Assembly (NCBI GenBank): GCA_017622215.1
Contig: JAGARO010000011.1
Span: forward strand, 1-58,936
Length of the DNA: 58,936 nucleotides
Direction: 5' to 3'
Origin: Clostridia bacterium
GTDB lineage: Bacteria; Bacillota; Clostridia; Monoglobales; Monoglobaceae
Shown: positions 16,497 to 25,463 of the stretch, one piece after another
Layout: the number at the start of each line of letters is the position of its first letter
How positions within the stretch are numbered: position 1 is the stretch's first letter
Translations under genes and position numbers: made by a program
Notes under the pieces: model-generated
What the model was told of the DNA's origin: nothing
Database searches by the model: none
Seen by the model: only the letters and a program-made list of their open reading frames with translations

Positions 16497-17786
16497 TTAT
16501 TTATATAAATCTAAAAGTGAGAAGTCAGCTTTTGCAGAATTGATACCAATTCTGTTCTTTCTGATAACCACGTTGTCCATTCTGTAATATCTGTATTCAG
16601 AGAAACCTAAAACTCTCTTTGCAAACATATAACCCATTCCATAGTCAACAATATCTGTAACTTCACCGTTTTCAAGAGCAAAAACCTGGTTCTTAAAGCT
16701 TTCGGTAAGTGCTTCAGGCACAATATTCACCATAGCACTTCTGTCTCTTGAAATTGTACCGTCAAGACGTCTGTAAACGCTGTACATATCCATAATTTCG
16801 TTGATATCATCACCGTTTTTAGCCTTTGTCCATGCTTCGTTAATCTTGTTCTGTGATGCTGTGCGGTCAACAGTTTCCTCTGCGTCATCTTCGGAAGGAA
16901 GCTTGTCTGCAACCCATACAGTCTTAATTGTTATATAATCATCAGAAAGATATTTTTCAATCTTCTTTACCTCTTTTTCAGGCAAAACTGCGTTTATATC
17001 CTCGTTAATTTTATCGCTGATTTTTCTGACAAGAGCATTGCTTTCTATAACTTCTCTGTATTCATCTTCATTTGAGAAACCATTTGCCTCAATGAGTGTG
17101 GTAAAGTTTGCGCCATACTGTGCCTTGAGCTGTTCAATCTGCTGATTTATAGTATTCTTCTCTTCGTCAGTCAGGGAAATTCCAAGTCTCTGCGCATCTG
17201 AAATTATGCTGTAATACTCAATAATATCTCTTTCTGCAAGGAATTTTACATATTCCTTGTGAGTCTTATACTTCTTTGTCTCTTCAGGCTCATTTTCGCC
17301 GATTACTCTCTTGTCATTCCAGTCAAAACCATCTAACGCCTTTTCAATAACAGGTAAAACTTCACTTGCAGACTGTGCTGTAAGATATGCAGAATCCTTC
17401 TGTGATACATAGTTTTCCTGATAGCTGTACATATTGTTCTTTAAGAAATAGTTATATGTTCCCTTTGAAATCTTAACGCCGTCAATCTTCATATAAGTAT
17501 TTCCGTATGCACCTGTTAAGAATGCAGTAAGAAGCACAGCCAAAATAACAACTCCTGCAATAATTCCGCCAAGGAACTTCCAGTTAACAGTCTTGCCCTT
17601 AACCTCAGGAATCGTCTCTTCAGTTTCAGCCACAGGTTCTTCCTCTTCAAATATTTCCTGTACCTCCACAGCTTCCTCTGTTACTTCCTCGATGGCATCT
17701 TCAGCTACTTCAGTTATTTCTTCAACTACCTCTGTAACCTCTTCCAATGTTTCAGGAGTTTCATTTATATTTTTTTCATTTTCCAC
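16497..17786 (-). CDS. Membrane-anchored SurA/PpiC-like protein with acidic N-terminus
   Basis: 429 residues. The first ~65 are extremely rich in Glu, Val and Thr and probably cytoplasmic. One transmembrane helix follows (FLGGIIAGVVILAVLLTAFL, about 72-91). The outer part resembles a SurA-N helical chaperone region (KIDGVKISKGTYNYFLKNNM onward) and a degenerate parvulin domain with FALENGEVTDIVDYGMGYMFAKRVL but without the usual 'HIL' strand, replaced by TIKTVWVAD. Probably a chaperone-like partner of the adjacent foldase lipoprotein, possibly without isomerase activity. The ribosome binding site is weak. Confidence 0.75.
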   Translation of the reverse strand: MENEKNINETPETLEEVTEVVEEITEVAEDAIEEVTEEAVEVQEIFEEEEPVAETEETIPEVKGKTVNWKFLGGIIAGVVILAVLLTAFLTGAYGNTYMKIDGVKISKGTYNYFLKNNMYSYQENYVSQKDSAYLTAQSASEVLPVIEKALDGFDWNDKRVIGENEPEETKKYKTHKEYVKFLAERDIIEYYSIISDAQRLGISLTDEEKNTINQQIEQLKAQYGANFTTLIEANGFSNEDEYREVIESNALVRKISDKINEDINAVLPEKEVKKIEKYLSDDYITIKTVWVADKLPSEDDAEETVDRTASQNKINEAWTKAKNGDDINEIMDMYSVYRRLDGTISRDRSAMVNIVPEALTESFKNQVFALENGEVTDIVDYGMGYMFAKRVLGFSEYRYYRMDNVVIRKNRIGINSAKADFSLLDLYK

Positions 17787-17826
17787 TATTCATCTACTCC
17801 AATCATAGTTATTTGATGTTATTATA

Positions 17827-20800
17827 TCACGAACTCTTTAGTTTTTCAATAATTTTTTTAATTCTGATAAGGTTTTCTCTGTTTCTTGTTTCCTTACCCA
17901 GTATAAATTTCACAAAAGGCTTTGCCGAATTGGAAATTATTATGTTTTTCGGGCTTTCCATAGCCATTTTTACTATGTTTTCCATTTCCGGCGGGTCATC
18001 TGCCATAAACTTTAATATGAGTTCTGTATCCGTTGCCTTTACCTCTGTAAATTTAAGAGCCGAACACATATTCCTTATAAGAGAAATTTCCATAAGGTTT
18101 TCTACCTGCCCGGGAACTGTACCGAAGCGGTCCTCCATTTCATCATATACATCAGAAAAATCCGCCTCAGTCTTAATTGACGCCACCTTTTTATAGGCAG
18201 AAAGTCGCTGGCTATGGTTCTTTATATAGGTTTCAGGAATGAAGGCTGATACCCTTACATCAATAACAGTATCCTTTTCCTCTGTATTTACGATTCCCTT
18301 TTTGGAGTTTATCGCCTCTTCAAGTATCTTACAGTACATCTCATATCCCACAGTTTCCATATGTCCGCTTTGCTGTGCACCGATAAGATTTCCCATACCT
18401 CTTATTTCAAGGTCCCGCATGGCAATCTTAAAGCCTGAGCCAAACTCTGTAAATTCCTTTATGGCTCTCAATCTTTTTGCCGCGTCAGAATTGAGCACCT
18501 TTTGCGGTCTGAATGTGAGATAGGCGTAGGCAAGCCTGTCCGAACGTCCCACTCGTCCTCTTAACTGATAGAGCTGAGACAAACCAAGCCTGTCTGCATC
18601 CTCAATTATAATTGTATTTACATTTGCAATATCAAGGCCTGTTTCAATTATGGTTGTGCAGACTAAAACGTCAATTTCTCCGTTTTGCACCTCTGCCATA
18701 ATCTCCTCAAGCTCACTTTCTTTCATTCGTCCGTGAGCCACAGCAACCCTAGCATCAGGCACTAAAGATGCAATCTCATTTGCAACGGAGAAAATTCCGT
18801 CAACTCTGTTATGAAGATAATAGACCTGTCCGCCTCTTGCAATTTCCCTTGACACAGCCTCTCGTATGATATTTTTATCATACTCCATAACATAGGTTGC
18901 AACAGGAAATCTCTCCCCAGGCGGTTCACTTAAAATACTCATATCCCTTATGCCTGACATTGACATATGGAGTGTTCTCGGAATAGGTGTAGCCGACAGA
19001 GTCAGCACATCAATATTATTCTTAAGCACCTTGATTTTTTCCTTATGCTTAACGCCGAAACGCTGTTCTTCGTCAATAATCAAAAGTCCAAGCTTTTTAT
19101 AGGCAACTGTATCGCTTAAAAGCTTATGGGTGCCGATTACAATATCAAGTTCCCCTGTTTTAAGCATTTTTTTATTATCTCTCTCCTGTGCAGGAGTACA
19201 GAATCTTGACAAAAGTCCAATATTCACAGGATAATTTTTCATTCTCTGTCTGAAAGTGTTATAGTGCTGACTTGCTAGGATTGTGGTAGGCACAAGGTAT
19301 GCAACCTGATATCCTGCCATAACAGCCTTGAAAGCCGCCCTCATTGCCACCTCAGTTTTACCGTAGCCCACATCTCCGCAGAGAAGTCTGTCCATAGGCT
19401 TTGTTTTCTCCATATCAGTCTTAATTTCGCTTGTTGATGTGAGCTGGTCGTCGGTTTCGTCATAAGGAAATTCCGCCTCAAAATCCCTCTGCCACTCGGT
19501 ATCATCTCCAAAGGCAATTCCCTTTACCTGCTCTCTTGCAGCATAAAGCTCCAGAAGTTCATCAGCCATATCCTCGCAGGCCTTTTTAACCTTCTGCTTT
19601 GCCCTGTTCCAGTCTGCACCGCCGAGGCTGTTAAGGCTTACCTTTGAGCCGTCCTTACCGATATGCTTATAGACCATTGAAAGCTGGTCAGCAGGGACAT
19701 AAAGCACATCGTCCCCCTTATAAACAATCTTTAAATAGTCCCTTTTTACACCACCGTCAGAAAGCTGTTCAATTCCCACATATTTACCTATACCGTGGTT
19801 CTGATGAACAACAAAATCACCTATATTCAGGTCTGCAAAATTATCAATTTTATTCTTTTTATCAACCTTAAATCTTGTGCGTTTTTTACGCTCTGTGCCA
19901 AAAATTTCCTTGTCGGAAATTACAACTGTTCTTATAAGTGGATATTCAAAACCGCTTTCCAGTGCTCCCTCAGTTACAACTATTCCGCTGTTTACGGAAA
20001 TATCCTCCAGACTTTCAACCACCGTATTGGGATAACCGTTATCCACTAACTGCTGAGAAAGGTTTTTAACTCTTGTTTTTGAGCCCGCTAAAATAATTAC
20101 CTTGTATTTTTCCCTTGAATAATGCCTTAAAGCATCATAAAAAAACTCAATTTTTCCGTGCCAGTCATTTATACTTTTTACTGTAAAATTTACCTGATAT
20201 TTAAAGCGGATATCAGGGCAGGAACGGGCGATTAAAGAAAACCCTATAAACTCCCTTTCTGTGAGTTTCTTAAGAGTCTTGCCGTAATCGGCAGTATATT
20301 TCATATCTGTTTCAGGGATAATTCCACGTTCTAAAAGTTCCTTGAAATTTTCAAAACCCAGAGCCTCTGAGGACTTGATTTTCTCGGAAATTGAAGCAGG
20401 CTCGTTCCAGAAAATTGTATAATCCTCTGTGTAATCTGTAAGGCAGGGCTTTTCTTTATAAAGCACAGGAATATATTTTTCAATGGACGGAAAGCCTATG
20501 TTTTCTTTAAGGCGTTCTGCGTCCCTGTCCATAAGTTCTGCTCTTTTTACTTTTATTTCGTCCCCTGATTTATAATCCTTTTCAGTTTCCTTCTCAATAT
20601 ATTTTACAAGGCTTTCCCTTTCATTTTCGGAAAGCAGAATTTCCCCTGCAGGAGTAATTCTTGCAAAGTCCCTCATTTCAATTGTTCTTTGGGATTCAAT
20701 GTCAAAAATTCTTACAGAGTCCACCTCTGTATCAAAAAACTCAATTCTGAAGGCACAGTCGCTGTAATACGGATAGAAGTCGAAAATTCCGCCGTGGATA

Positions 20801-21318
20801 CAGAACTGTCCCTTGCCCTCGACCTGTTCCTCTCTTGTGTAGCCAAGAGAAACCATTTTTTCAGAAAGCTCTTCCATAGAAATATCGTCCCCGACTTTTA
20901 ATTCAAAGGACAACTCCTCATATTTTTCTTTTGGAACTGTTACAGACAAAAGGGCGGAGATTGTTGTTACAACCGTTGCATTATCCTTATAGATTTTATC
21001 AAGAGCCTTAAGACGCTCGCCCAAAACATCTCGACCTGCCGCATAAACATCATAAAAAACAGGGGCAGATTCAGGGAAATAAACCACATTTTCTCCCAAA
21101 AAGAACTTTAAGTCCTTATAGATTGCCTCTGCTTCTCCGCGGGTTGCAGACACAATAAGTCCGCTGCCGTTTTTCTTTTTTATTGCAACAGAAATAAGGT
21201 GACTCAGAGCTGAGTCCCCTATCCCTATTACGCCAAGCGGCGTTCTGTTCAGTTTTAATGCTTTTTGAAAATCCTCGTAATCTGCAAGGTTTTCAAGTAT
21301 CTTTTCAAAGCCGTTCAT
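17827..21318 (-). CDS. mfd: Transcription-repair coupling factor
   Basis: 1163 residues, full-length Mfd. The UvrB-like N-terminal module is followed by the RNA-polymerase interaction (CarD-like) domain at about 490-570 (NIGDFVVHQNHGIGKYVGIEQL). The RecG-like translocase shows CGDVGYGKTEVAMRAAFKA (Walker A), IIDEEQRFGVKHKE (motif II), LTLSATPIPRTLHMSM and QLRGRVGRSDRLAYAYLT (motif VI). A TRCF C-terminal domain ends the protein. Mfd dislodges RNA polymerase stalled at DNA lesions and recruits UvrA. It starts 9 nt after pth. Housekeeping and unremarkable. Confidence 0.97.
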   Translation of the reverse strand: MNGFEKILENLADYEDFQKALKLNRTPLGVIGIGDSALSHLISVAIKKKNGSGLIVSATRGEAEAIYKDLKFFLGENVVYFPESAPVFYDVYAAGRDVLGERLKALDKIYKDNATVVTTISALLSVTVPKEKYEELSFELKVGDDISMEELSEKMVSLGYTREEQVEGKGQFCIHGGIFDFYPYYSDCAFRIEFFDTEVDSVRIFDIESQRTIEMRDFARITPAGEILLSENERESLVKYIEKETEKDYKSGDEIKVKRAELMDRDAERLKENIGFPSIEKYIPVLYKEKPCLTDYTEDYTIFWNEPASISEKIKSSEALGFENFKELLERGIIPETDMKYTADYGKTLKKLTEREFIGFSLIARSCPDIRFKYQVNFTVKSINDWHGKIEFFYDALRHYSREKYKVIILAGSKTRVKNLSQQLVDNGYPNTVVESLEDISVNSGIVVTEGALESGFEYPLIRTVVISDKEIFGTERKKRTRFKVDKKNKIDNFADLNIGDFVVHQNHGIGKYVGIEQLSDGGVKRDYLKIVYKGDDVLYVPADQLSMVYKHIGKDGSKVSLNSLGGADWNRAKQKVKKACEDMADELLELYAAREQVKGIAFGDDTEWQRDFEAEFPYDETDDQLTSTSEIKTDMEKTKPMDRLLCGDVGYGKTEVAMRAAFKAVMAGYQVAYLVPTTILASQHYNTFRQRMKNYPVNIGLLSRFCTPAQERDNKKMLKTGELDIVIGTHKLLSDTVAYKKLGLLIIDEEQRFGVKHKEKIKVLKNNIDVLTLSATPIPRTLHMSMSGIRDMSILSEPPGERFPVATYVMEYDKNIIREAVSREIARGGQVYYLHNRVDGIFSVANEIASLVPDARVAVAHGRMKESELEEIMAEVQNGEIDVLVCTTIIETGLDIANVNTIIIEDADRLGLSQLYQLRGRVGRSDRLAYAYLTFRPQKVLNSDAAKRLRAIKEFTEFGSGFKIAMRDLEIRGMGNLIGAQQSGHMETVGYEMYCKILEEAINSKKGIVNTEEKDTVIDVRVSAFIPETYIKNHSQRLSAYKKVASIKTEADFSDVYDEMEDRFGTVPGQVENLMEISLIRNMCSALKFTEVKATDTELILKFMADDPPEMENIVKMAMESPKNIIISNSAKPFVKFILGKETRNRENLIRIKKIIEKLKSS

Positions 21319-21327
21319 ATCTTCATC

Positions 21328-21888
21328 CTAGTTGAATTGCGACATAGCTTTATCTGTTCCGTTTTTAATAATAACTCCAACTGCAGAGGCAGCATCAATG
21401 GCTGTTTTAACAAGAACTTCTGTTTCTTTTTTGGAAATCTTTCCCAAAACATAGTCCTTTAAGTCATAGTCCTCGTGTTCAGGGGCTCCAACACCGATTT
21501 TAATTCTCGGAAAAACCTCGGAGCCTGTCTGGTAGATTATGTTTTTAATGCCGTTATGTCCGCCTGCACTGCCCTTAGGTCTTATTCTCATTTTTCCCAG
21601 AGGCAGAGAAATATCATCATAAATAACTATAAGATTTTCGTTGTCAATCTTATAGAAATTCAGGAATTCCCTTATACATTCCCCGCTTAAATTCATATAG
21701 GTGAGAGGCTTTACGAGGATAACCTTTTCACCCTCTATAAAGCCTTCGCCGTATTCTCCGCGGAATTTGGACTTATTTATTTTTATATCATATTTGGCTG
21801 CCACAGCATCAAGGGTTTCATACCCTACATTATGCCTTGTCCCTGCGTATTCCCGCCCGGGATTTCCCAGCCCTGCAATAAGATACAT
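21328..21888 (-). CDS. pth: Peptidyl-tRNA hydrolase
   Basis: 186 residues. It has the signature GLGNPGREYAGTRHNVGYETLDAV with catalytic His19, then VKPLTYMNLSGE, VIYDDISLPLGKMRIRPKGSAGGHNGIKNI in segments, and PRIKIGVGAPE. It recycles tRNA from prematurely released peptidyl-tRNA. It starts 8 nt after the glmU stop, so it is translated from the same transcript as glmU; the glmU-pth-mfd order is common in Firmicutes. Confidence 0.97.
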   Translation of the reverse strand: MYLIAGLGNPGREYAGTRHNVGYETLDAVAAKYDIKINKSKFRGEYGEGFIEGEKVILVKPLTYMNLSGECIREFLNFYKIDNENLIVIYDDISLPLGKMRIRPKGSAGGHNGIKNIIYQTGSEVFPRIKIGVGAPEHEDYDLKDYVLGKISKKETEVLVKTAIDAASAVGVIIKNGTDKAMSQFN

Positions 21889-21896
21889 GCTTTTTC

Positions 21897-23258
21897 CTAC
21901 TTTCTGTCCTTTGGTTTTACCCAGCCGGTCTTATTAACCTGCTTTGCACGTGCAATTGCAAGAGCATTTTCAGGCACTTCGTCTGTAATAGTTGAGCCTG
22001 CAGCTGTGAAAGCACCGTCATTTACCTTAACAGGTGAAACAAGGTTTGTGTTACAGCCGATAAATACATCATCACCGATTGTTGTTCTGTGCTTATTCTT
22101 GCCGTCATAGTTTACAACAACTGTACCGCAACCAAAGTTTACGTTCTTACCAACATCAGCATCCCCAACATAAGTAAGGTGAGCAACCTTTGTTCCGTTG
22201 TCGATTGTTGCATTCTTAATTTCAACAAAGTCGCCGATTTTAACCTTATCGCCAACCTTTGAGTTAGGTCTCATATATGCAAATGGGCCAACAGATGTAT
22301 TATTACCAACTGTGCTGTCAACTAAAACTGAGCTTATAATTTCATTCTTATCGCCGATTACACAGTTTGTAATTCTTGTATTTGGTCCGATAACGCAGTC
22401 CTCTCCGATAACAGTCTTACCCTCGATAATTGTGCCAGGGTATAAAACTGTGTCCATGCCGATTTTAGCATCAGCGCTGATGTGTGTAGTTGCCGGGTCA
22501 ATAACTGTAACACCCTCAAGCATAACCTTTTTAACCACTCTGTCGTTCATAATTTTTTCAGCCTGTGCAAGCTGTACTCTGTCATTTACACCGAGAGTAT
22601 CATCAAAATCAACTACGAACGCGCCAACCTTTTCTCCTGCATTTATAAGGATTTCGATTGTATCTGTAAGATAGTATTCGCCCTGTGCATTGTTATTATT
22701 AAGCTTTGATAATGCAAAGTTAAGCTTTTCAATGTCAAAGAAATACATTCCTGAATTGATTTCGCAAACCATTTTTTCTTCTTCAGTCGCATCTTTCTGC
22801 TCTACAATCTTAGCTACATCTTCGCCATTTCTTATAACTCTTCCGTAGCCGAATGGGTCAGGAGCGATTGATGTAAGAACTGTGGCAACTCTGCCCTTTT
22901 CTTCGTGGTCAGAAAGAGCCTTTTTAAGAGTTTCACCTGTGATTAAAGGTGTATCACCGCAGAGAATCATAACTGTTCCCTTTTCGTTTTTGATTGGCTC
23001 AATGCCCTGCATAACAGCGTGGCCTGTACCAAGACGCTGGAGCTGGTATGTATATTCTACTCTGTCGCCCATAAATTCTTTTACTTCCTCAGCCATATGA
23101 CCGATTACAGCAATGTTTCTTTCTGCACCTGCTTCCTGAGTTGCTTCAAGCACCCATTCCATAAGAGCCTTTCCGCAAACCTTCTGAAGTGGCTTTGCAA
23201 TTTTTGATTTCATTCTCTTTCCCTCGCCTGCCGCAAGGATAATGCTATAAATTGGCAT
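21897..23258 (-). CDS. glmU: Bifunctional UDP-GlcNAc pyrophosphorylase/glucosamine-1-phosphate acetyltransferase
   Basis: 453 residues. The N-terminal uridyltransferase has LAAGEGKRMKSKIAKPLQKV and LCGDTPLIT. After a linker the C-terminal left-handed beta-helix carries hexapeptide repeats (VIGEDCVIGPNTRITNCVIGDKNEI in runs) and the acetyltransferase core VAHLTYVGDADVG and FGCGTVVVNYDGKNKHRT. It makes UDP-GlcNAc for peptidoglycan. Good AAGGAG site. The ogg gene lies 3 nt upstream. Confidence 0.97.
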   Translation of the reverse strand: MPIYSIILAAGEGKRMKSKIAKPLQKVCGKALMEWVLEATQEAGAERNIAVIGHMAEEVKEFMGDRVEYTYQLQRLGTGHAVMQGIEPIKNEKGTVMILCGDTPLITGETLKKALSDHEEKGRVATVLTSIAPDPFGYGRVIRNGEDVAKIVEQKDATEEEKMVCEINSGMYFFDIEKLNFALSKLNNNNAQGEYYLTDTIEILINAGEKVGAFVVDFDDTLGVNDRVQLAQAEKIMNDRVVKKVMLEGVTVIDPATTHISADAKIGMDTVLYPGTIIEGKTVIGEDCVIGPNTRITNCVIGDKNEIISSVLVDSTVGNNTSVGPFAYMRPNSKVGDKVKIGDFVEIKNATIDNGTKVAHLTYVGDADVGKNVNFGCGTVVVNYDGKNKHRTTIGDDVFIGCNTNLVSPVKVNDGAFTAAGSTITDEVPENALAIARAKQVNKTGWVKPKDRK

Positions 23259-23261
23259 TTT

Positions 23262-24089
23262 TCATTTCTCCTTTTCAACTGCAAAATAGTTGTATAAATA
23301 TTGCTGGGCAAAGCCCGCATAATTTCCAAATTTTTCTTTAATAAAATCTTCTTCCTTTTCCTCAACGCCGTACTGCTCTTTAAGAATCCGTTTTGTCCAC
23401 ACATCAAGAGGGAAGATTTTATGACGCTGGTATGCAAAAAGCAATATACAGTCCGCCACCTTAGGCCCCACGCCATTGATTTTCATAAGCTCTTTCTTTG
23501 CGTCCTCGTCTGTCATCAGGTGAATTCTTTCTAAATCAATTTCCCCTGATGCAACCTTTTTCGCCGCATCAATTATGTATTTGTCCCTGAACCCGCACTT
23601 TATTTCAGCAAGGTCCGAAGGCTCTAAAACAGCAAGAGTTTCAGGGGACGGGAATCCGTAGAATGTCCGACCGTCAAACTCAATTTTATTGCCAAAGCAT
23701 TCACAGAGCTTTTCAATAATTTTCTTTATCCTCGGAATATTATTGTTTGCGGAAATTATAAAGGAAACAATTGTTTCCCAGGGCTCCTGCTTCACAATTC
23801 TTATTCCTCTTCCTTTATCAATAGCTTTTTTCAGGAGTTCATCCTCCGACAAAGCCTCTTCAATTTTATTATAATCGCTTGAGAAATTAAGGTAATGGCT
23901 CCAGTACACAAGGTCAGGATTCGTGCTTTCCACAAAGATTGTGTTTTCGTCCACATAATACATTTTAACTGCCTCTGTGCCTACAACACCCCAGAAAACA
24001 CCGTTTCCGTCCTTTGTCCACCTGAAACACTGCCCACAGTCAAAAGTCTGCTCAAGCCTGAAATGGTCAATGTTGTATAGTTTTATCAT
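23262..24089 (-). CDS. 8-oxoguanine DNA glycosylase (OGG1-type)
   Basis: 275 residues. The N-terminal domain includes QTFDCGQCFRW, typical of bacterial OGG1-like enzymes. The helix-hairpin-helix MKINGVGPKVADCILLFAY carries the Schiff-base lysine (Lys210, aligning with Lys249 of human OGG1), and Asp229 in IFPLDVW is the catalytic aspartate. It excises oxidised guanine from DNA and probably cleaves the AP site. It begins the ogg-glmU-pth-mfd series. Clostridial AlkA-like annotations exist for relatives, but the Lys plus Asp pair argues for OGG. Confidence 0.92.
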   Translation of the reverse strand: MIKLYNIDHFRLEQTFDCGQCFRWTKDGNGVFWGVVGTEAVKMYYVDENTIFVESTNPDLVYWSHYLNFSSDYNKIEEALSEDELLKKAIDKGRGIRIVKQEPWETIVSFIISANNNIPRIKKIIEKLCECFGNKIEFDGRTFYGFPSPETLAVLEPSDLAEIKCGFRDKYIIDAAKKVASGEIDLERIHLMTDEDAKKELMKINGVGPKVADCILLFAYQRHKIFPLDVWTKRILKEQYGVEEKEEDFIKEKFGNYAGFAQQYLYNYFAVEKEK

Positions 24090-24197
24090 TATTATTCACC
24101 TGTAGGTCTTTTTTTTCATTTTATCACTCCATATTAAAAAAATCAATAAAAAAACTTGATTTTTCTAAAATAGTATAGTATAATGAGTCGGTAACTT

Positions 24198-24286
24198 GGA
24201 GATGTATCGAAGTGGTCATAACGAGCACGATTGGAAATCGTGTTGCCTTAACGGGCACATGGGTTCAAATCCCATCATCTCCGCCA
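24198..24286 (+). tRNA. tRNA-Ser (anticodon GGA)
   Basis: Acceptor GGAGATG pairs with CATCTCC, followed by G and an encoded CCA. The anticodon stem CACGA/TCGTG closes the loop TTGGAAA, giving anticodon GGA (Ser, UCC/UCU codons). A long variable arm around TTGCC..GGGCA is expected of tRNA-Ser, and the T arm is ATGGG-TTCAAAT-CCCAT. A strong terminator follows two bases later. The last 20 nt are duplicated 214 bp downstream. Confidence 0.96.
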
Positions 24287-24364
24287 TAAAAATAGGCCTG
24301 CCTTTCGGCAGGTCTATTTTTATTGTTGTGTGTTTAAACCCATGTGCCCGAGGGCACATGGGGG
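24267..24364 (+). repeat. Direct repeat copy 1: tRNA-Ser 3' end plus terminator and palindrome
   Basis: About 98 bases, nearly identical to 24481-24578 (two mismatches seen, then one extra G in a G run at the end). It begins inside the T arm, covers the last 20 nt of the tRNA including CCA, the terminator, and a palindrome with 11-bp arms CCCATGTGCCC / GGGCACATGGG (24339-24349 and 24352-24362). Confidence 0.9.
24288..24321 (+). terminator. Rho-independent terminator of tRNA-Ser
   Basis: Hairpin with stem AAAATAGgCCTGCC / GGCAGGtCTATTTT and TTTC loop, immediately after CCA. An identical copy is at 24502-24535. Confidence 0.88.
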
Positions 24365-24480
24365 ACGTGCGCGACCGCGTCCTGTGGACGATAAAGGGAG
24401 CGCTAAGGAGGGGCAGTAACACAGCAACCACGAGGGCTTGCGAAGTGGGAGCTGATGTTACAACCGGCTCCCGTAGGGAG
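24365..24480. other. GC-rich spacer between the tRNA 3'-end repeats
   Basis: 116 bases of clearly higher GC than the surroundings, no gene. It contains a stem GGGAGC / GGCTCCC around 24447-24473. It could be what remains of an element that inserted at the tRNA 3' end, or unrelated structured DNA. I do not recognise it. Confidence 0.5.
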
Positions 24481-24578
24481 AAATCCCATCATCTCCGCCA
24501 TAAAAATAGGCCTGCCTTTCGGCAGGTCTATTTTTATTGTTGTGTGTTTAAACCCATGTGCCCGTAGGCACATGGGGG
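24481..24578 (+). repeat. Direct repeat copy 2: duplicated tRNA-Ser 3' end
   Basis: Second copy of the 98-base unit. It has the 3' half of the T arm, the acceptor 3' strand, CCA and terminator, but the 5' part of a tRNA is absent upstream, so it is not a functional tRNA. It has the form of an att-site duplication at a tRNA 3' end. Confidence 0.9.
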
Positions 24579-24601
24579 GACTAGGAAATAAAATGCTTGC
24601 T

Positions 24602-25366
24602 TTATTCTACAATTGCAATTATCTGTGTGATAAATTTGCTTTTATCCTTGTGTTGCGGTGGGCCCTCCAGGTAAAGGTAGCGGAAAGTCCCCGTCAGCTT
24701 TATGTTGTTTTCTTCCGCATAGGAAATCAGTTTTTTTATTGCAATAGGAATATCTTCATAAGCCCCGTGATGAAAGAGCGAAACAGCTTTAAGTTCAGGT
24801 ACGTTGACAATATATTCGCCTTGGCTCTCAGGCGGTACAGCAACGCAATATGAAACCTTTTCCGGATTATCCGCGTATTGCTCGGTAAAATACATACGTC
24901 TTGTTGTATCTGTCCCGTATTTTCGCATAGCTTCAAGTGCCGTATTTCTTAAAAAAACTGTTTTTTCTTCAATGGTTACAGAATTATGTATACGACAGTA
25001 AACAGTCTGCTCTTCAATTGTAATTTCTTCAACAACGCCACTGTTTTCACATATTCTCTCTTTCAGCTTCTCTATGGTAAGATTAAGTTCATCCCTCATT
25101 TTTTCAAGTCGCTGTATCATTGGTTGCAAATCAGTGGTTCCATTATAGTATTCACGGATTTCATCAAGAGTAAGTCCCAGGTTTTGCAAAATACGTATTG
25201 TACGAACCTTTGTAAAAGTATCAATTGTATAATATCTGTTTCCTGAAGCTCCGTCTTTTTTATCTGGTTGAACAAGTCCCTTTGTCTCATAATTTAATAT
25301 TGTTTTTCTGGTAATTCCAACAGCTTTTGCAACTTCGCCAATGGAAAATAAATTATTATCGTTCAT
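24602..25366 (-). CDS. MerR-family regulator with GyrI-like effector domain
   Basis: 254 residues. The winged-helix N-terminus is LFSIGEVAKAVGITRKTILNYETKGLVQPD, followed by NRYYTID and a coiled-coil dimerisation helix (about 80-120). The C-terminal ~150 residues resemble the GyrI-like/BmrR multidrug-sensing domain (ELKAVSLFHHGAYEDIPIAIKKL and TGTFRYLYLEGPP). Such proteins activate promoters with 19-20-bp spacers; one lies 66 bp upstream, divergent (25433-25463). ATG at 25366 is preceded by GAGGAG. Ligand unknown; probably a small lipophilic or cationic compound. Confidence 0.92.
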   Translation of the reverse strand: MNDNNLFSIGEVAKAVGITRKTILNYETKGLVQPDKKDGASGNRYYTIDTFTKVRTIRILQNLGLTLDEIREYYNGTTDLQPMIQRLEKMRDELNLTIEKLKERICENSGVVEEITIEEQTVYCRIHNSVTIEEKTVFLRNTALEAMRKYGTDTTRRMYFTEQYADNPEKVSYCVAVPPESQGEYIVNVPELKAVSLFHHGAYEDIPIAIKKLISYAEENNIKLTGTFRYLYLEGPPQHKDKSKFITQIIAIVE

Positions 25367-25432
25367 AAAAATCTCCTCATTTATAGTCTTAAGATAAATT
25401 CCCCAAAACTTCAAAATTTTTCAAAAAAAGTA

Positions 25433-25463
25433 TTGCATCGTACCCTAAGGTACGGTGTATAAT
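25433..25463 (+). promoter_or_regulatory. MerR-type promoter with 19-bp spacer and dyad operator
   Basis: TTGCAT (25433-25438), 19-bp spacer, TATAAT (25458-25463). The spacer holds a perfect dyad CGTACC-CTAA-GGTACG (25439-25454). A lengthened spacer with a centred dyad is the hallmark of MerR-activated promoters. It points rightwards, toward the SLH gene at 25619, and away from the adjacent merR-family gene. Confidence 0.85.

Noticed and set aside
24481-24500. A second tRNA-Ser gene
   Set aside because: Only the 3' T-arm strand, acceptor strand and CCA are present; no D arm, anticodon arm or 5' acceptor strand lies upstream.
24196-24567. A 123-codon plus-strand open frame spanning the tRNA and repeats
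   Set aside because: It covers a clear tRNA gene and its repeat, has repetitive translation because of the duplication, and has no ribosome binding site.
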